From contig CAZHBA010000019.1 in the NCBI GenBank assembly GCA_964530225.1, positions 1 through 27,428 on the forward strand: a stretch of 27,428 nt of DNA, in the 5' to 3' direction. The translations under genes and the position numbers were made by a program. The number at the start of each line of letters is the position of its first letter. The stretch's first letter is position 1. Shown one piece after another: positions 15,226-23,126 of the stretch. This DNA comes from CAZHBA01 sp964530225. Lineage in GTDB: Bacteria > Pseudomonadota > Alphaproteobacteria > UBA6615. The notes under the pieces were generated by a model. It was not told the DNA's origin. It made no database searches and saw only the letters and a program-made list of their open reading frames with translations.

Positions 15226-16335
15226 ATGAATGCCATTTGGTGCAAAGTGATGTGGTTACTTCATCCGATAACTCTTGCGGTTATTTTGGTTGGTATTGCT
15301 GGCTTTTTGCTTGGTCTCATCGTCGTTGTTGAAAGACAGGATGCCGCCATTGTCGCGTCACACATTAATGGCGCGGAAGCCAGTCGTGTCGCTCGTTTGA
15401 AAATGGCGCCGGCGGGCCGGGATTCTGAAGTCGTGGAACTGCAGGCAGAATTAGCGAAGCAACGCGCCGAGGCGCCGTCACCCGAGGTAATCACCGAGGC
15501 CGAAAGCCGGATCGTGAGAATGGAAGCGGCCCTCGCGGACAAAAGCACGGAGCTGAATGCGCTGAAGAGTGAATTGGACGAATTATCAGGCCAACTCACC
15601 GAAGCAATCCAGACGCGAGACGACCTACGCAAAAAAAGCGAAAAGGCGGCTCAGGACCGTGACGGTCTGCGCCAGGAACTCGAACAAGCAACCCGATATC
15701 TGGACGTTCAACGCGACGAACGCGAACAGACCAGCCGCGACAACGAGAACGAGCGCGCCAACCTTGAACAAACGATCACCGGCCTACGCAGTGAACTGGA
15801 AGTGGCTTTGGAGCGCGCCCGGGAGCCCGGGTCCGAAGTGGCGGTGCGAGAGCCAATTTCTTCGAGTGAAACGCCCGTCGAAGAACAGCAATTCGCCACT
15901 GCCGAACCGCCAGCCGGCGTTTCCGGCGTATCGCTAGAGCCTGCTGGGAAAGAGCCCAAAAAGACCACGCCAGCGGAACCGGATGAACCGAAACAACCGA
16001 GCGCGGCTGAACCGACGCCAGTACCACTTGGACTGATCGCGCAAGGAATTGTAGCCTATCGCGCTACGGATTACGCCAAGGCTTACTCGCTTTGGCTACC
16101 GCTGGCGCTGAAGGGTTCTCCGCGGGCACAGTTTTTTATTGGAGCGTTATATTACGAAGGACGTGGCGTGCCTGTGGACCTCGTGCTGTCCTACATGTGG
16201 TTGCGTGCCGCGACCAGGAAGGACGATCCTGGCGCAATCAAGCTTCTAGACAAGCTTCGCGAAGGTATGTCCGGGCTAGAGTTGGCGGAAGCCGAAACCC
16301 GTATCGCGAAGGGCGAAACCATACCCCTGCGCTGA
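15226..16335 (+). CDS. Membrane-anchored coiled-coil protein with C-terminal Sel1-like repeats
   Basis: A 369-residue protein with three parts. An N-terminal transmembrane segment lies at about 12-36. A long charged coiled coil, rich in E, R and Q, lies at about 65-205. After a Pro/Glu-rich linker (about 205-265) comes a C-terminal region (about 268-365). That region has the Sel1 pattern AYRATDYAKAYSLWLPLALKG, then AQFFIGALYYEGRGVPVD and LSYMWLRAATRKDDPGA. Sel1 repeats mediate protein-protein contacts, often in envelope or stress signalling. N-in topology with the repeats in the periplasm is inferred. Function is unknown. Confidence 0.8.
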   Translation: MNAIWCKVMWLLHPITLAVILVGIAGFLLGLIVVVERQDAAIVASHINGAEASRVARLKMAPAGRDSEVVELQAELAKQRAEAPSPEVITEAESRIVRMEAALADKSTELNALKSELDELSGQLTEAIQTRDDLRKKSEKAAQDRDGLRQELEQATRYLDVQRDEREQTSRDNENERANLEQTITGLRSELEVALERAREPGSEVAVREPISSSETPVEEQQFATAEPPAGVSGVSLEPAGKEPKKTTPAEPDEPKQPSAAEPTPVPLGLIAQGIVAYRATDYAKAYSLWLPLALKGSPRAQFFIGALYYEGRGVPVDLVLSYMWLRAATRKDDPGAIKLLDKLREGMSGLELAEAETRIAKGETIPLR

Positions 16336-16440
16336 TATTTGACAGGCGCATCGTATTCGCGACAGGCGGGCGATAGTGGGGATTTCAACTAAAGTCACCA
16401 AAGTAAATTTGATGATTTATCAGGATAAATCCTCTTACCA

Positions 16441-17034
16441 ATAACCAGCGAGACTGCTATCGCCGGTTACGTCGTCGGCATGGGGCTGCCGATCGCGGCG
16501 AGCTATGTCATCCTGGCGATCTTCGCGGTGGGTGCGCTGACCGATCTCGGCGTGCCGACTGTAGCTGCTCATATGATTAGCTATTGGGTTGCCGTCGTCA
16601 GTGCCGTCACGCCACCCGTTGCGCTCGCGGCCTTCGCCGCGAGTTCGATAGCCCAATCGGATCCGGTGAAGACCGGCAATCAAGCGCTCAAGTTGGCGTC
16701 TATGCTTCTCATCATGCCGTTCCTATTCGTCTACACGCTACTGTTGCTCGACGGCACCGTGTTCGATATCAGCGTTACGGTCATCGCTTGCCTGCTCGAC
16801 GTCATCGCCTGGGCGAAGTTCTTCGAAGGCTTCGGCAATAGCCGCGATCTGCCTTTCGAGCGGGTGTTTTGGGTGATATCAGCAGGCTGTCTGATGATGC
16901 CAGTCGGCAATTTTGTAACCTTTATTTTTGGCAGCGAGGCCGATCTGCGTTACCATGCGCATGTTGTCGGCGCGCTGATCCTGGTCGGCGTATACGTATA
17001 CCAATACATCGGCCGGCGCAGTGCGGCGGCTTGA
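16441..17034 (+). pseudogene. 5'-truncated TRAP transporter permease (fused DctM/TAXI type)
   Basis: The frame is open from 16429 and homology starts abruptly near 16441 (AIAGYVVGMGLP). It gives the last ~195 residues of a fused TRAP permease, including the signatures GMGLPIAASYVILAIFA, then VAVVSAVTPPVALAAFAA. Further C-terminal membrane helices follow. Full-length proteins have some 600-850 residues and carry the small-subunit helices first. More than half is missing here, with only 105 bases between it and the preceding gene, so the 5' part was deleted. The in-frame ATG at 16480 could in principle yield a 184-residue protein, but it would lack most of the transport core. Confidence 0.82.
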
Positions 17035-17074
17035 AGGAACACTGCTGACGTTACCTGACTAGGCTCTAGGGCGT

Positions 17075-17509
17075 TCACCCTTTCAGTGGTTCGTGCCGCA
17101 GATCCTCGGCGCGCTCGACGGCGATAAGTACGGCGTATCCCTTTTTGTCGGGATCGGCTTCCCGCTCTTTTTCGACCATGCGTTCCCAGACGCCTTCGTA
17201 GGCCGGTCCCTCCGTATGGACTGTTGCAGTTCCATAGAAGCGGGCAATGCCGCCACGCGGTAGGGCGCCCGAAGCGCGTAAATCGGCATCGCGAAAGAAT
17301 ACCGTCACCTTGTCGCCGTCGTTCATATTGTTGTGGGTGTGGCCACGGCCTCGGGCCCAGAAACCAATAGTTTCGTCATCATAGACCAGGATGCTGCCGC
17401 GGGGGCTGATTTGGACATAACCATCGGGCATCGAGGTTCCGACCAAAACGACCTTTGCCGGATATGCGGTGTTGATCGGCTCCCATAAAGCTTCAGGTAT
17501 CTTCGCCAT
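17075..17509 (-). CDS. Pyridoxamine 5'-phosphate oxidase-fold (flavin-binding) protein
   Basis: A 144-residue split-barrel protein. MAKIPEALWEPINTAYPAKV, GYVQISPRGS, TIGFWARGRGHTHNN and KVTVFFRD follow the PPOX-family strand order. The GxxxxNN pattern and the later FYGTATVH are typical of FMN- or F420-binding members. True PdxH activity is unlikely given the short length; the family often has oxidoreductase or flavin-storage roles. AAGGAA precedes the ATG. It stands alone and converges on the TRAP remnant. Confidence 0.85.
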   Translation of the reverse strand: MAKIPEALWEPINTAYPAKVVLVGTSMPDGYVQISPRGSILVYDDETIGFWARGRGHTHNNMNDGDKVTVFFRDADLRASGALPRGGIARFYGTATVHTEGPAYEGVWERMVEKEREADPDKKGYAVLIAVERAEDLRHEPLKG

Positions 17510-17630
17510 TATCGCGTTCCTTCTTCGCTGCCACTGGAACTTATTTCCAGATCGGTTTGCTGCTTTGTACCAGGGCCTTGTAAGTTAGCAACTCCTTAGT
17601 CTACTAGGTACCGAAGTCTCAGTCGCGCAC

Positions 17631-18437
17631 ATGGTCAAGATCCGCTTTTCGCCCAACTTCCACCACCTGTTTAACGAGCTGCCGCCGCACGAGCGTTGCG
17701 CGGCGGCGCGCAAGTGCGGCTGTAACGAGGTTGAGTGGCATTTTCCCTACGCGCTATCCAAGGAGGAGTTGAAGCAACAACTCGATGACAATGGGCTCGA
17801 GTTTATCTACTTCGTTGTGCCGGTAGAATGGGACAAAGGCGTTTGGGGGCTCGGCGCCGTGCCAGGCAAAGAGGAAGAGTTCAAGCGCGCCGCCTCGCGG
17901 GCACTCGAATACGCCGCACTGTGCGATATTTACTCGATCAATGTCGGCGCTGGTCCGGTGCCGGACGGTGAGGATAAACAACGCTATGCCGACACTTACG
18001 TAGAGAACCTCATCTGGATGGCTGGGCAGGCAAAGAACCTGCGGTTGAAGCTGCTGCTTGAAGGGGTCACCGCTGAACGCGTGCCCAACTGGACCATGCA
18101 GACGATGGCCGAGGCCGACGCCATTCGCCGCGCTACTGGCCAGGACCGCGTTCAGCTGGTGTTTGACACCTACCACCTGCGCTGGCAGGAGCAGGGTCCG
18201 CTAACTCCGATCATGGATGAGTACTGGGACTATATCGGTCACATCCAGATCGGCAACACGCCCGAGCGTTTCGAACCCGGTGTCGGCGAGATGGACCTGC
18301 TGTGGCTGGTCGAACGCGCCTACGCCAAGGGTTATGAGGGCTGCGTTGGCCTTGAACTCGACCCGTCGTTGGACACCTGGTCGAGCTTGATGTGGATGAA
18401 CAAATACGGCTACACCGTAAATCCGGGCGACAGGTGA
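17631..18437 (+). CDS. Hydroxypyruvate isomerase-like sugar phosphate isomerase/epimerase
   Basis: A 268-residue AP-endonuclease-2/xylose-isomerase-like TIM barrel. Putative metal and catalytic residues sit in LLLEGV (Glu), QLVFDTYHLRWQ (Asp and His), IGHIQIGNTPERFEPGVGEMD (His and Glu) and GLELDP (Glu). This order matches the hydroxypyruvate isomerase/OtnI group, which converts hydroxypyruvate and tartronate semialdehyde or 2-oxo-tetronate phosphates. The precise substrate is not decidable. There is no clear Shine-Dalgarno before the ATG at 17631. The last codons overlap the decayed end of the quinone reductase pseudogene on the other strand. Confidence 0.82.
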   Translation: MVKIRFSPNFHHLFNELPPHERCAAARKCGCNEVEWHFPYALSKEELKQQLDDNGLEFIYFVVPVEWDKGVWGLGAVPGKEEEFKRAASRALEYAALCDIYSINVGAGPVPDGEDKQRYADTYVENLIWMAGQAKNLRLKLLLEGVTAERVPNWTMQTMAEADAIRRATGQDRVQLVFDTYHLRWQEQGPLTPIMDEYWDYIGHIQIGNTPERFEPGVGEMDLLWLVERAYAKGYEGCVGLELDPSLDTWSSLMWMNKYGYTVNPGDR

Positions 18438-18875
18438 GAAATCGAGCGGTCCGGAGACATGACCGTAGACCGCGCACACGCCCATGGGCCGCAGGCAATC
18501 GAGTGATTTTTACATGGTGTTGCGGCCGATCGATTCATAGACCACGGTGACCCCTTCGCCGTCGGTAATCCCGTGGACCCGTTCCGCGAAGTCTTCCTCT
18601 GAACGGGCTATCGGATAATCGCAACCGGCATCTGCTGCGGCTTGCGCCTTGGCCTCGGTGCTGACGGTGCCGGTCGCCGTCGCCTCCAGCGCCCACACCC
18701 ATTGGCACAGGATGAGCCCCATGCCGCCCGCCGCCACGTGCACCAGAATGGCGTCGCCGGGTTGTACCGCGTAGGTGCGGTGCAACAGATAGTGCGCCGT
18801 CATCCCCTTCATGAGCAGCGCCGCCACCTTGCGGCTATCCAGATCGCCGGGCAAAAGCAGTAGCTTGTCGGCCGC
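18432..18875 (-). pseudogene. NADPH:quinone reductase (Qor) fragment
   Basis: On the minus strand one continuous frame shows an internal piece of a zinc-independent medium-chain reductase. It reads DKLLLLPGDLD, LLMKGMTAHYLLHRTY, HVAAGGMGLILCQW (the AAGGxG dinucleotide site) and VVYESIGRNTM. After an in-frame TAA at 18512-18510 it continues as SLDCLRPMGVCAVYGHVSGP. The N-terminal ~110 residues are missing behind a TGA at 18878-18876. The C-terminus is lost where the hydroxypyruvate-isomerase-like gene ends. The stop and double truncation make it non-functional. Confidence 0.85.
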
Positions 18876-19098
18876 TCATTGTGCTGTGGATATGCATCGT
18901 AAAATAGACCTGTCTCATTTGACCTATCGCAATTTGGCCGCCCGAAGCGTCGTTAAGCTCAACCCCGAGCAGACGAGAGAGGATCCAAATACGGCTGCCG
19001 GCCATAGGCTGGCGGTGTGAATGGTCATTGCCGACCATTTTAAAACGTGAAGAAGTCTCTCGGCCGTATACGCAGCGTAACAGGAAGGGGACAAGGTT

Positions 19099-20181
19099 AT
19101 GAAATTCGGCTTATTTTATTTGTTCAGCGATTTTGGCAACGTCTCACAGCAGCAATTGTTCGACGAAGTACTGGTGGAGATCGAGCGCGGTGAGGAGTTG
19201 GGCTTCGATTCGGTGTGGCTACCCGAACACCATTTCTCCATCCACGGCATGCTCGGCAACCCGTTGTTGCTGGCAGCAGCGGTAGCCCAACGCACGCAAC
19301 AGATGATGATCGGCACAGGCGTCGTCATCTTGCCCTTCCAGCACCCGCTTCGGGTGGCGGAGGACGCTGCCATGGTTGACGCTCTTAGCGACGGTCGCCT
19401 GTTGCTTGGCGTTGGGCGCGGCTACCAGCCGCCGGAATTCCACGGCTTCGGCGTGAACCAGAACGATTCATCGGGGATGTACGAGGAGAGCATCGAGATT
19501 TTGAAGCGGGCGCTGAGCGGTGAGAAATTCGCCTATGACGGCGAATTCTACACAATTGATGACCCCGTCCAGATCTTTCCCAAGCCCCTGCAGACGCCCC
19601 ATCCGCCGCTCTACTCGGCCAGTGTCAGCGGACACAGCCTGGAGGTAGCGGCGCGCTTCAACATGTCGCTGCTCAGGGGGCCGCAGTTCAGCAACCTAGA
19701 TACCGTGGCCGCAACCTTCTCCGAATACACTGGTTTGCTCAACAAGTATGGACATGACCCGGCGGCCCTCGACCAACCTGTCCTGATGCGTGTCTATGTG
19801 GCGCCCACCGACGAGGAAGCCAAGCCCGAAACCGAGCACGCATTGTGGTTCTATCGCTTGCTGGCCACGCTGGTGCCCGGCGCGCCGGGACGCGAGGAGG
19901 TGCCTAAGGGTTACGAGGCGTATCCGATCGATCCCAAGGCGTTTTCCAAGCTGACCCTGGAGGACGTGTGGGAGCGCGGAACGGCGTTCGGTTCGCCGGA
20001 GCGCGTCACCGAAATTCTGAAGACGTACATGCGCAAGCTTGGCGTTAATAACATCATCGTGCAGATGCGCATCGGCGGCCTGGAGCACGACAAGGTGTTG
20101 CGCTCGATGGAGCTCTACGCCAACGAGGTCATGCCGGCCCTGCGTGAGGAGGCAGCCAGCCTATCGGCGGCCGCCGAATAA
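19099..20181 (+). CDS. LLM-class flavin-dependent oxidoreductase (luciferase-like)
   Basis: A 360-residue bacterial-luciferase-family TIM barrel. MKFGLFYLF begins the first strand. The segment ELGFDSVWLPEHHFS is the classical family motif, VVILPFQHPLRVAED and GRLLLGVGRGYQPPEF follow, and ASVSGHSLEVAARFN lies in the middle. Members use FMN or F420 to oxidise varied substrates, and the specific reaction is not readable. The start is supported by AGGAAGGGGACAAGG before the ATG. Flanking genes are remnants, so it has no intact operon partner. Confidence 0.9.
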   Translation: MKFGLFYLFSDFGNVSQQQLFDEVLVEIERGEELGFDSVWLPEHHFSIHGMLGNPLLLAAAVAQRTQQMMIGTGVVILPFQHPLRVAEDAAMVDALSDGRLLLGVGRGYQPPEFHGFGVNQNDSSGMYEESIEILKRALSGEKFAYDGEFYTIDDPVQIFPKPLQTPHPPLYSASVSGHSLEVAARFNMSLLRGPQFSNLDTVAATFSEYTGLLNKYGHDPAALDQPVLMRVYVAPTDEEAKPETEHALWFYRLLATLVPGAPGREEVPKGYEAYPIDPKAFSKLTLEDVWERGTAFGSPERVTEILKTYMRKLGVNNIIVQMRIGGLEHDKVLRSMELYANEVMPALREEAASLSAAAE

Positions 20182-20241
20182 GCGAAAGGGGCTGCCTCCG
20201 TCACTTACGGAATGCGGCTGAATGACCGCTCCAGGTCAACG

Positions 20242-20430
20242 TTATCGCCTGTCGCGAATTACGTACGCAAAGGTGCTCCTGAGCATCTTATCGATGCGCC
20301 CCAGCACTTTCTGCAATTCGGCAACCCGCAGCGCCTCCGGGCCCATGGAGCCGCCGCGGTTGTCGGCGCCGATGTCGGTAGGCGCGCCGATCAGGTCGGT
20401 CGGAGGATGTTTCTTTACCGGTTCCGCCAT
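20242..20430 (-). pseudogene. Arginase N-terminal fragment
   Basis: The minus-strand frame MAEPVKKHPPTDLIGAPTDI, then NRGGSMGPEALRVAELQKVL, is the N-terminal signature of arginases (IGAPxDxGAxRRGxxMGPxALR). Arginases have about 300 residues; this frame stops after 62, with an unrelated tail from about residue 48. The metal-binding aspartates and histidines are all absent. It is a relic and not a gene product of known use. Confidence 0.75.
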
Positions 20431-20793
20431 GATCGGATCGAGTATGCCGCCAATCTGTGAAAGATTTTGTTAAGCCTCCGAGATTCCTTATTTTCTGCCA
20501 CAGAAAGGCTATCTGTAACCGCTTTTACCGCCAAGAATAGCGACCCTACCAATTTGATCGTGAGTCGATACCGAGCGTGGCTTGGCCAATCCGGGCCCAG
20601 GGGTGGCGGGCTAATTGATATAGGTCATCGATTACATCTCCGGTCTCGGCGAAAATTTTAAAATTACGATGTTCGTTTACGCGATTTCACTTCGAACATC
20701 GAAACGGAGAACGCCAAACCAAATTGCCGAAACCCAAGCCTAATCACGGGCGCTTTTTTAATCCTCCCGCACGCCAACTGAGGAGACGGACTG
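20431..20793. other. Intergenic region upstream of the M24 gene
   Basis: This gap has no coding signal I can support. It holds the 9-bp inverted repeat described separately, an AT-rich stretch around 20651-20666 and a T run at 20753-20759. GAGGAGACGGACTG precedes the ATG at 20794 and supplies a good Shine-Dalgarno. The region probably contains the promoter of the M24-to-acyl-CoA-dehydrogenase operon, but no clear -35/-10 pair was found. Confidence 0.5.
20667..20701. repeat. 9-bp perfect inverted repeat, candidate operator
   Basis: CGATGTTCG (20667-20675) and CGAACATCG (20693-20701) are exact inverted copies with a 17-base spacer. Centre-to-centre distance of 26 bases is about two and a half helical turns. 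The dyad lies about 93 bases before the M24 start, so a regulator site is plausible. A hairpin in the 5' leader is the alternative. Confidence 0.5.
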
Positions 20794-22071
20794 ATGACTG
20801 ACAAATATGGCAAATCTGTTCCCTTTCAACTGACCGACTGGATCGACGGCATCAACCTGGATCGGCTGCGTAGCGGCCGTCTCAACCGGGCCAAGGCCGA
20901 ACTCTTCGAAAAGCGTGATTTCGGCGCCTTCCTGTCACTCAACGAATGGAATACCCGCTACATCACCAGCACCTATACGCCGCAATGGACAACGAACAGT
21001 TCAGGGCTGCGCTATTCGCTGCTGATCAAGGGCGACGAACAGCCGATTGTCTATGAGCAAGGCGACATCGGTTACCACACCATGCGCAATTCGCCTTGGC
21101 TGGGCGAAGAAAACGTCAAATGGGCGATCACCGGTATGGGCTGGATCGCCCGCTGTATGGGAACCGCAGCGCATGAGGCGGCGATCGTGCGTTTCATCGA
21201 TCAGATCGTCAGCGAACTCGCCCGCGCTGGGGTGAAAAACGAAGTGCTGGCGATGGACTTTGCCGACCCGGCGATCTCCGCGGCTTTCGAAGCCAAGGGG
21301 ATCAAGACTAGCGGAGATGGCTATGGCGCCATGCTAGAAGCCCGCAAGCACAAATTGCCCGAGGAGGTGGAATGTCTGCGCAATACCTGCAGCCTGGGCG
21401 ACGCCATGTTCGATTCCATCGTCCAGACCGCGCGGCCGGGCATCAGCGAACACGAGATTCTCGGCGAGATGTTCAAGGCCTGTTACAAGAACGGTGGCGA
21501 AGTCCATTCGGGCGTGTTCTGCACTTCGGGGCCTTACACATGGCCCAATTTGCGCCACTGGACCGGGCGTCGCCTGGCGCCACGCGACGTCATCTACGCC
21601 GACGTCTACAACACCTCTTGGATGGGTTATAAGACCTGCTACTATCGCACCTTCAGTGTCGGCGAGCCGGCCAAGGAAACGGTCGAGGCCTACAAGCGGG
21701 CCTACGACTGGCTGTACGACTCGATTTCCATCATCAAGCCCGGCGTGACATCCAAGGAGATCGCCGAAAAATGGCCCAAGGGACCGGATGTCTGGGCCGA
21801 TATCGGCGTGGTGTCGGAAGATCAGACAGCAGGCAACAACTGGGCCCACGGTATCGGGTTGACGCTGTACGAACCGCCCCTAGTGTGGCGCGGCTGCTCG
21901 GTCGACTTCCCGATGGAGATTGAGGAAGGTATGACGTTTGCCATCGAAACCCAGGAAGGCGACGGCATCGGTCAGGGTGTGCGGCTGGAGGAAGTTATCC
22001 ACGTCACTGCAACCGGTGTCGAAATATTGTCCCGCTGGCCGATCGAGGAAATAACGGTTATCGACATTTAG
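20794..22071 (+). CDS. M24-family (creatinase/aminopeptidase P fold) hydrolase with altered metal site
   Basis: A 425-residue protein. It has an N-terminal creatinase-type domain (about 1-180) and a C-terminal pita-bread domain (about 190-420). The latter shows AHGIGLTLYEPP with H352, MTFAIETQEG with E385, and RLEEVIHVT with E399 or E400. The aspartate region reads YADVYNTSWMGYKTCYYRTF (269-288 approx). D270 remains, but the Asp normally just before the xxRTF segment is C282, and residue 272 is Tyr. A normal binuclear metal centre is thus unlikely. Creatinase is a precedent for a metal-free M24 enzyme, and DddP a precedent for a lyase. It heads a four-gene operon; substrate unknown. Confidence 0.85.
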   Translation: MTDKYGKSVPFQLTDWIDGINLDRLRSGRLNRAKAELFEKRDFGAFLSLNEWNTRYITSTYTPQWTTNSSGLRYSLLIKGDEQPIVYEQGDIGYHTMRNSPWLGEENVKWAITGMGWIARCMGTAAHEAAIVRFIDQIVSELARAGVKNEVLAMDFADPAISAAFEAKGIKTSGDGYGAMLEARKHKLPEEVECLRNTCSLGDAMFDSIVQTARPGISEHEILGEMFKACYKNGGEVHSGVFCTSGPYTWPNLRHWTGRRLAPRDVIYADVYNTSWMGYKTCYYRTFSVGEPAKETVEAYKRAYDWLYDSISIIKPGVTSKEIAEKWPKGPDVWADIGVVSEDQTAGNNWAHGIGLTLYEPPLVWRGCSVDFPMEIEEGMTFAIETQEGDGIGQGVRLEEVIHVTATGVEILSRWPIEEITVIDI

Positions 22072-22096
22072 CCGGTGCGGCGGAAAGGAACGAGCG

Positions 22097-22318
22097 ATGC
22101 CATACTTCAACTATAGCTGTGACAAATGCGGCGAAGAGTTCGAGGCGCTGACCCAGAGCGACGGTGCAGATGTGCAATGCCCGGACTGCGGCGGAGAACG
22201 GCTGACCAGGCAGGTCGGCACGCGCATCTCCATGTTGACCAGTGTCCAGCACACCGGCCGTGTGATGGACCTCAGTTCGGGCGCCTGTCCAGGCTGCTCT
22301 AACCACCGCCATCACTGA
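22097..22318 (+). CDS. FmdB-type zinc-ribbon protein
   Basis: A 73-residue protein starting MPYFNYSCDKCGEEFE with a second CPDCGG motif, so C8, C11, C28 and C31 form the zinc ribbon of the FmdB/CxxC_CxxC_SSSS family. An extra C64-P-G-C67 and a C-terminal HRHH tail follow, which could bind another metal. FmdB is named after a proposed regulator of formamidase; the molecular role is not settled. It lies 25 bases after the M24 gene and 22 bases before the enoyl-CoA hydratase start. Co-transcription is likely. Confidence 0.88.
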   Translation: MPYFNYSCDKCGEEFEALTQSDGADVQCPDCGGERLTRQVGTRISMLTSVQHTGRVMDLSSGACPGCSNHRHH

Positions 22319-22340
22319 CCGGTTGGCGGAGGCGCGAGCC

Positions 22341-23123
22341 ATGAGCGAGGCCGCCATTCTACACGATGTACGCGGGCCGGTCGGCTTGATCACCTTCAAC
22401 CGGCCCGACACGTTGAACGCGCTCGATGTGCCAACGCTGCAGGCACTAGACGCCGCGTTGGCCGCGCTGGAGGCGGATGATGCCGTTCGCGTCATCCTGT
22501 TCACAGGAGCGGGCCGGGCCTTCGTCGCCGGTGGCGACATCGCCGACCTCGAATCGCGGTGGGGACTGGCCCATTACCAGGAGTTCGCCGAGCTCGTGCA
22601 CCTTGTGTTCCGGCGCATTGAGACCTGCGACAAGCCAACCATCGGCGCGGTTAACGGATGGGCGCTCGGCGGTGGGGCAGAGCTGATGCTGGTGCTCGAC
22701 ATCCGGTTGATCGCCGATAGCGCCAAGGTCGGCGTGCCGGAAATTACGCTGGGGCTATTTCCCGGCGCCGGCGGCTCGCAACGCTTGATGCGTCAGATTC
22801 CGCTGTGCCGCGCCAAGGAGATGATGTTTTCCGGCGAGCCGATCGGTGCCGAGGAGGCGGTCGCGCTCGGCCTCGCCAATCGGGTTGTGCCGGCGGCGGA
22901 GCTAATGGACACGGCGTTCGCGCTGGCCGAGAACATCGCCCAGAAATCGCCGCTGGTGCTAAAGCTGCTCAAACGCACCATCTCGGCCGGCGCCGATATG
23001 CCATTACCCGCCGCGCTCGCTCACGAGCAGGCCATGATCGGCCTGGTACTCGACAGTGCGGACGCCCATGAGGGCTGCAGCGCCTTCCTGGAGAAGAGGG
23101 TAGCCAGATTCTCGGGAGCCTGA
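22341..23123 (+). CDS. Enoyl-CoA hydratase/isomerase (crotonase)
   Basis: A 260-residue crotonase. The oxyanion-hole segments are AFVAGGDIADL and GWALGGGAELMLVLDIRL. Both catalytic glutamates are present as E114 and E134, 20 residues apart as in rat crotonase Glu144 and Glu164. PEITLGLFPGAGGSQRL follows as in the family. A real hydratase is therefore likely, in contrast to the BadI-like crotonase at 9781. The ATG at 22341 is preferred to the TTG at 22323. It ends three bases before the GTG of the acyl-CoA dehydrogenase, so the two are coupled and probably act in sequence on one acyl-CoA. Confidence 0.93.
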   Translation: MSEAAILHDVRGPVGLITFNRPDTLNALDVPTLQALDAALAALEADDAVRVILFTGAGRAFVAGGDIADLESRWGLAHYQEFAELVHLVFRRIETCDKPTIGAVNGWALGGGAELMLVLDIRLIADSAKVGVPEITLGLFPGAGGSQRLMRQIPLCRAKEMMFSGEPIGAEEAVALGLANRVVPAAELMDTAFALAENIAQKSPLVLKLLKRTISAGADMPLPAALAHEQAMIGLVLDSADAHEGCSAFLEKRVARFSGA

Positions 23124-23126
23124 GCT

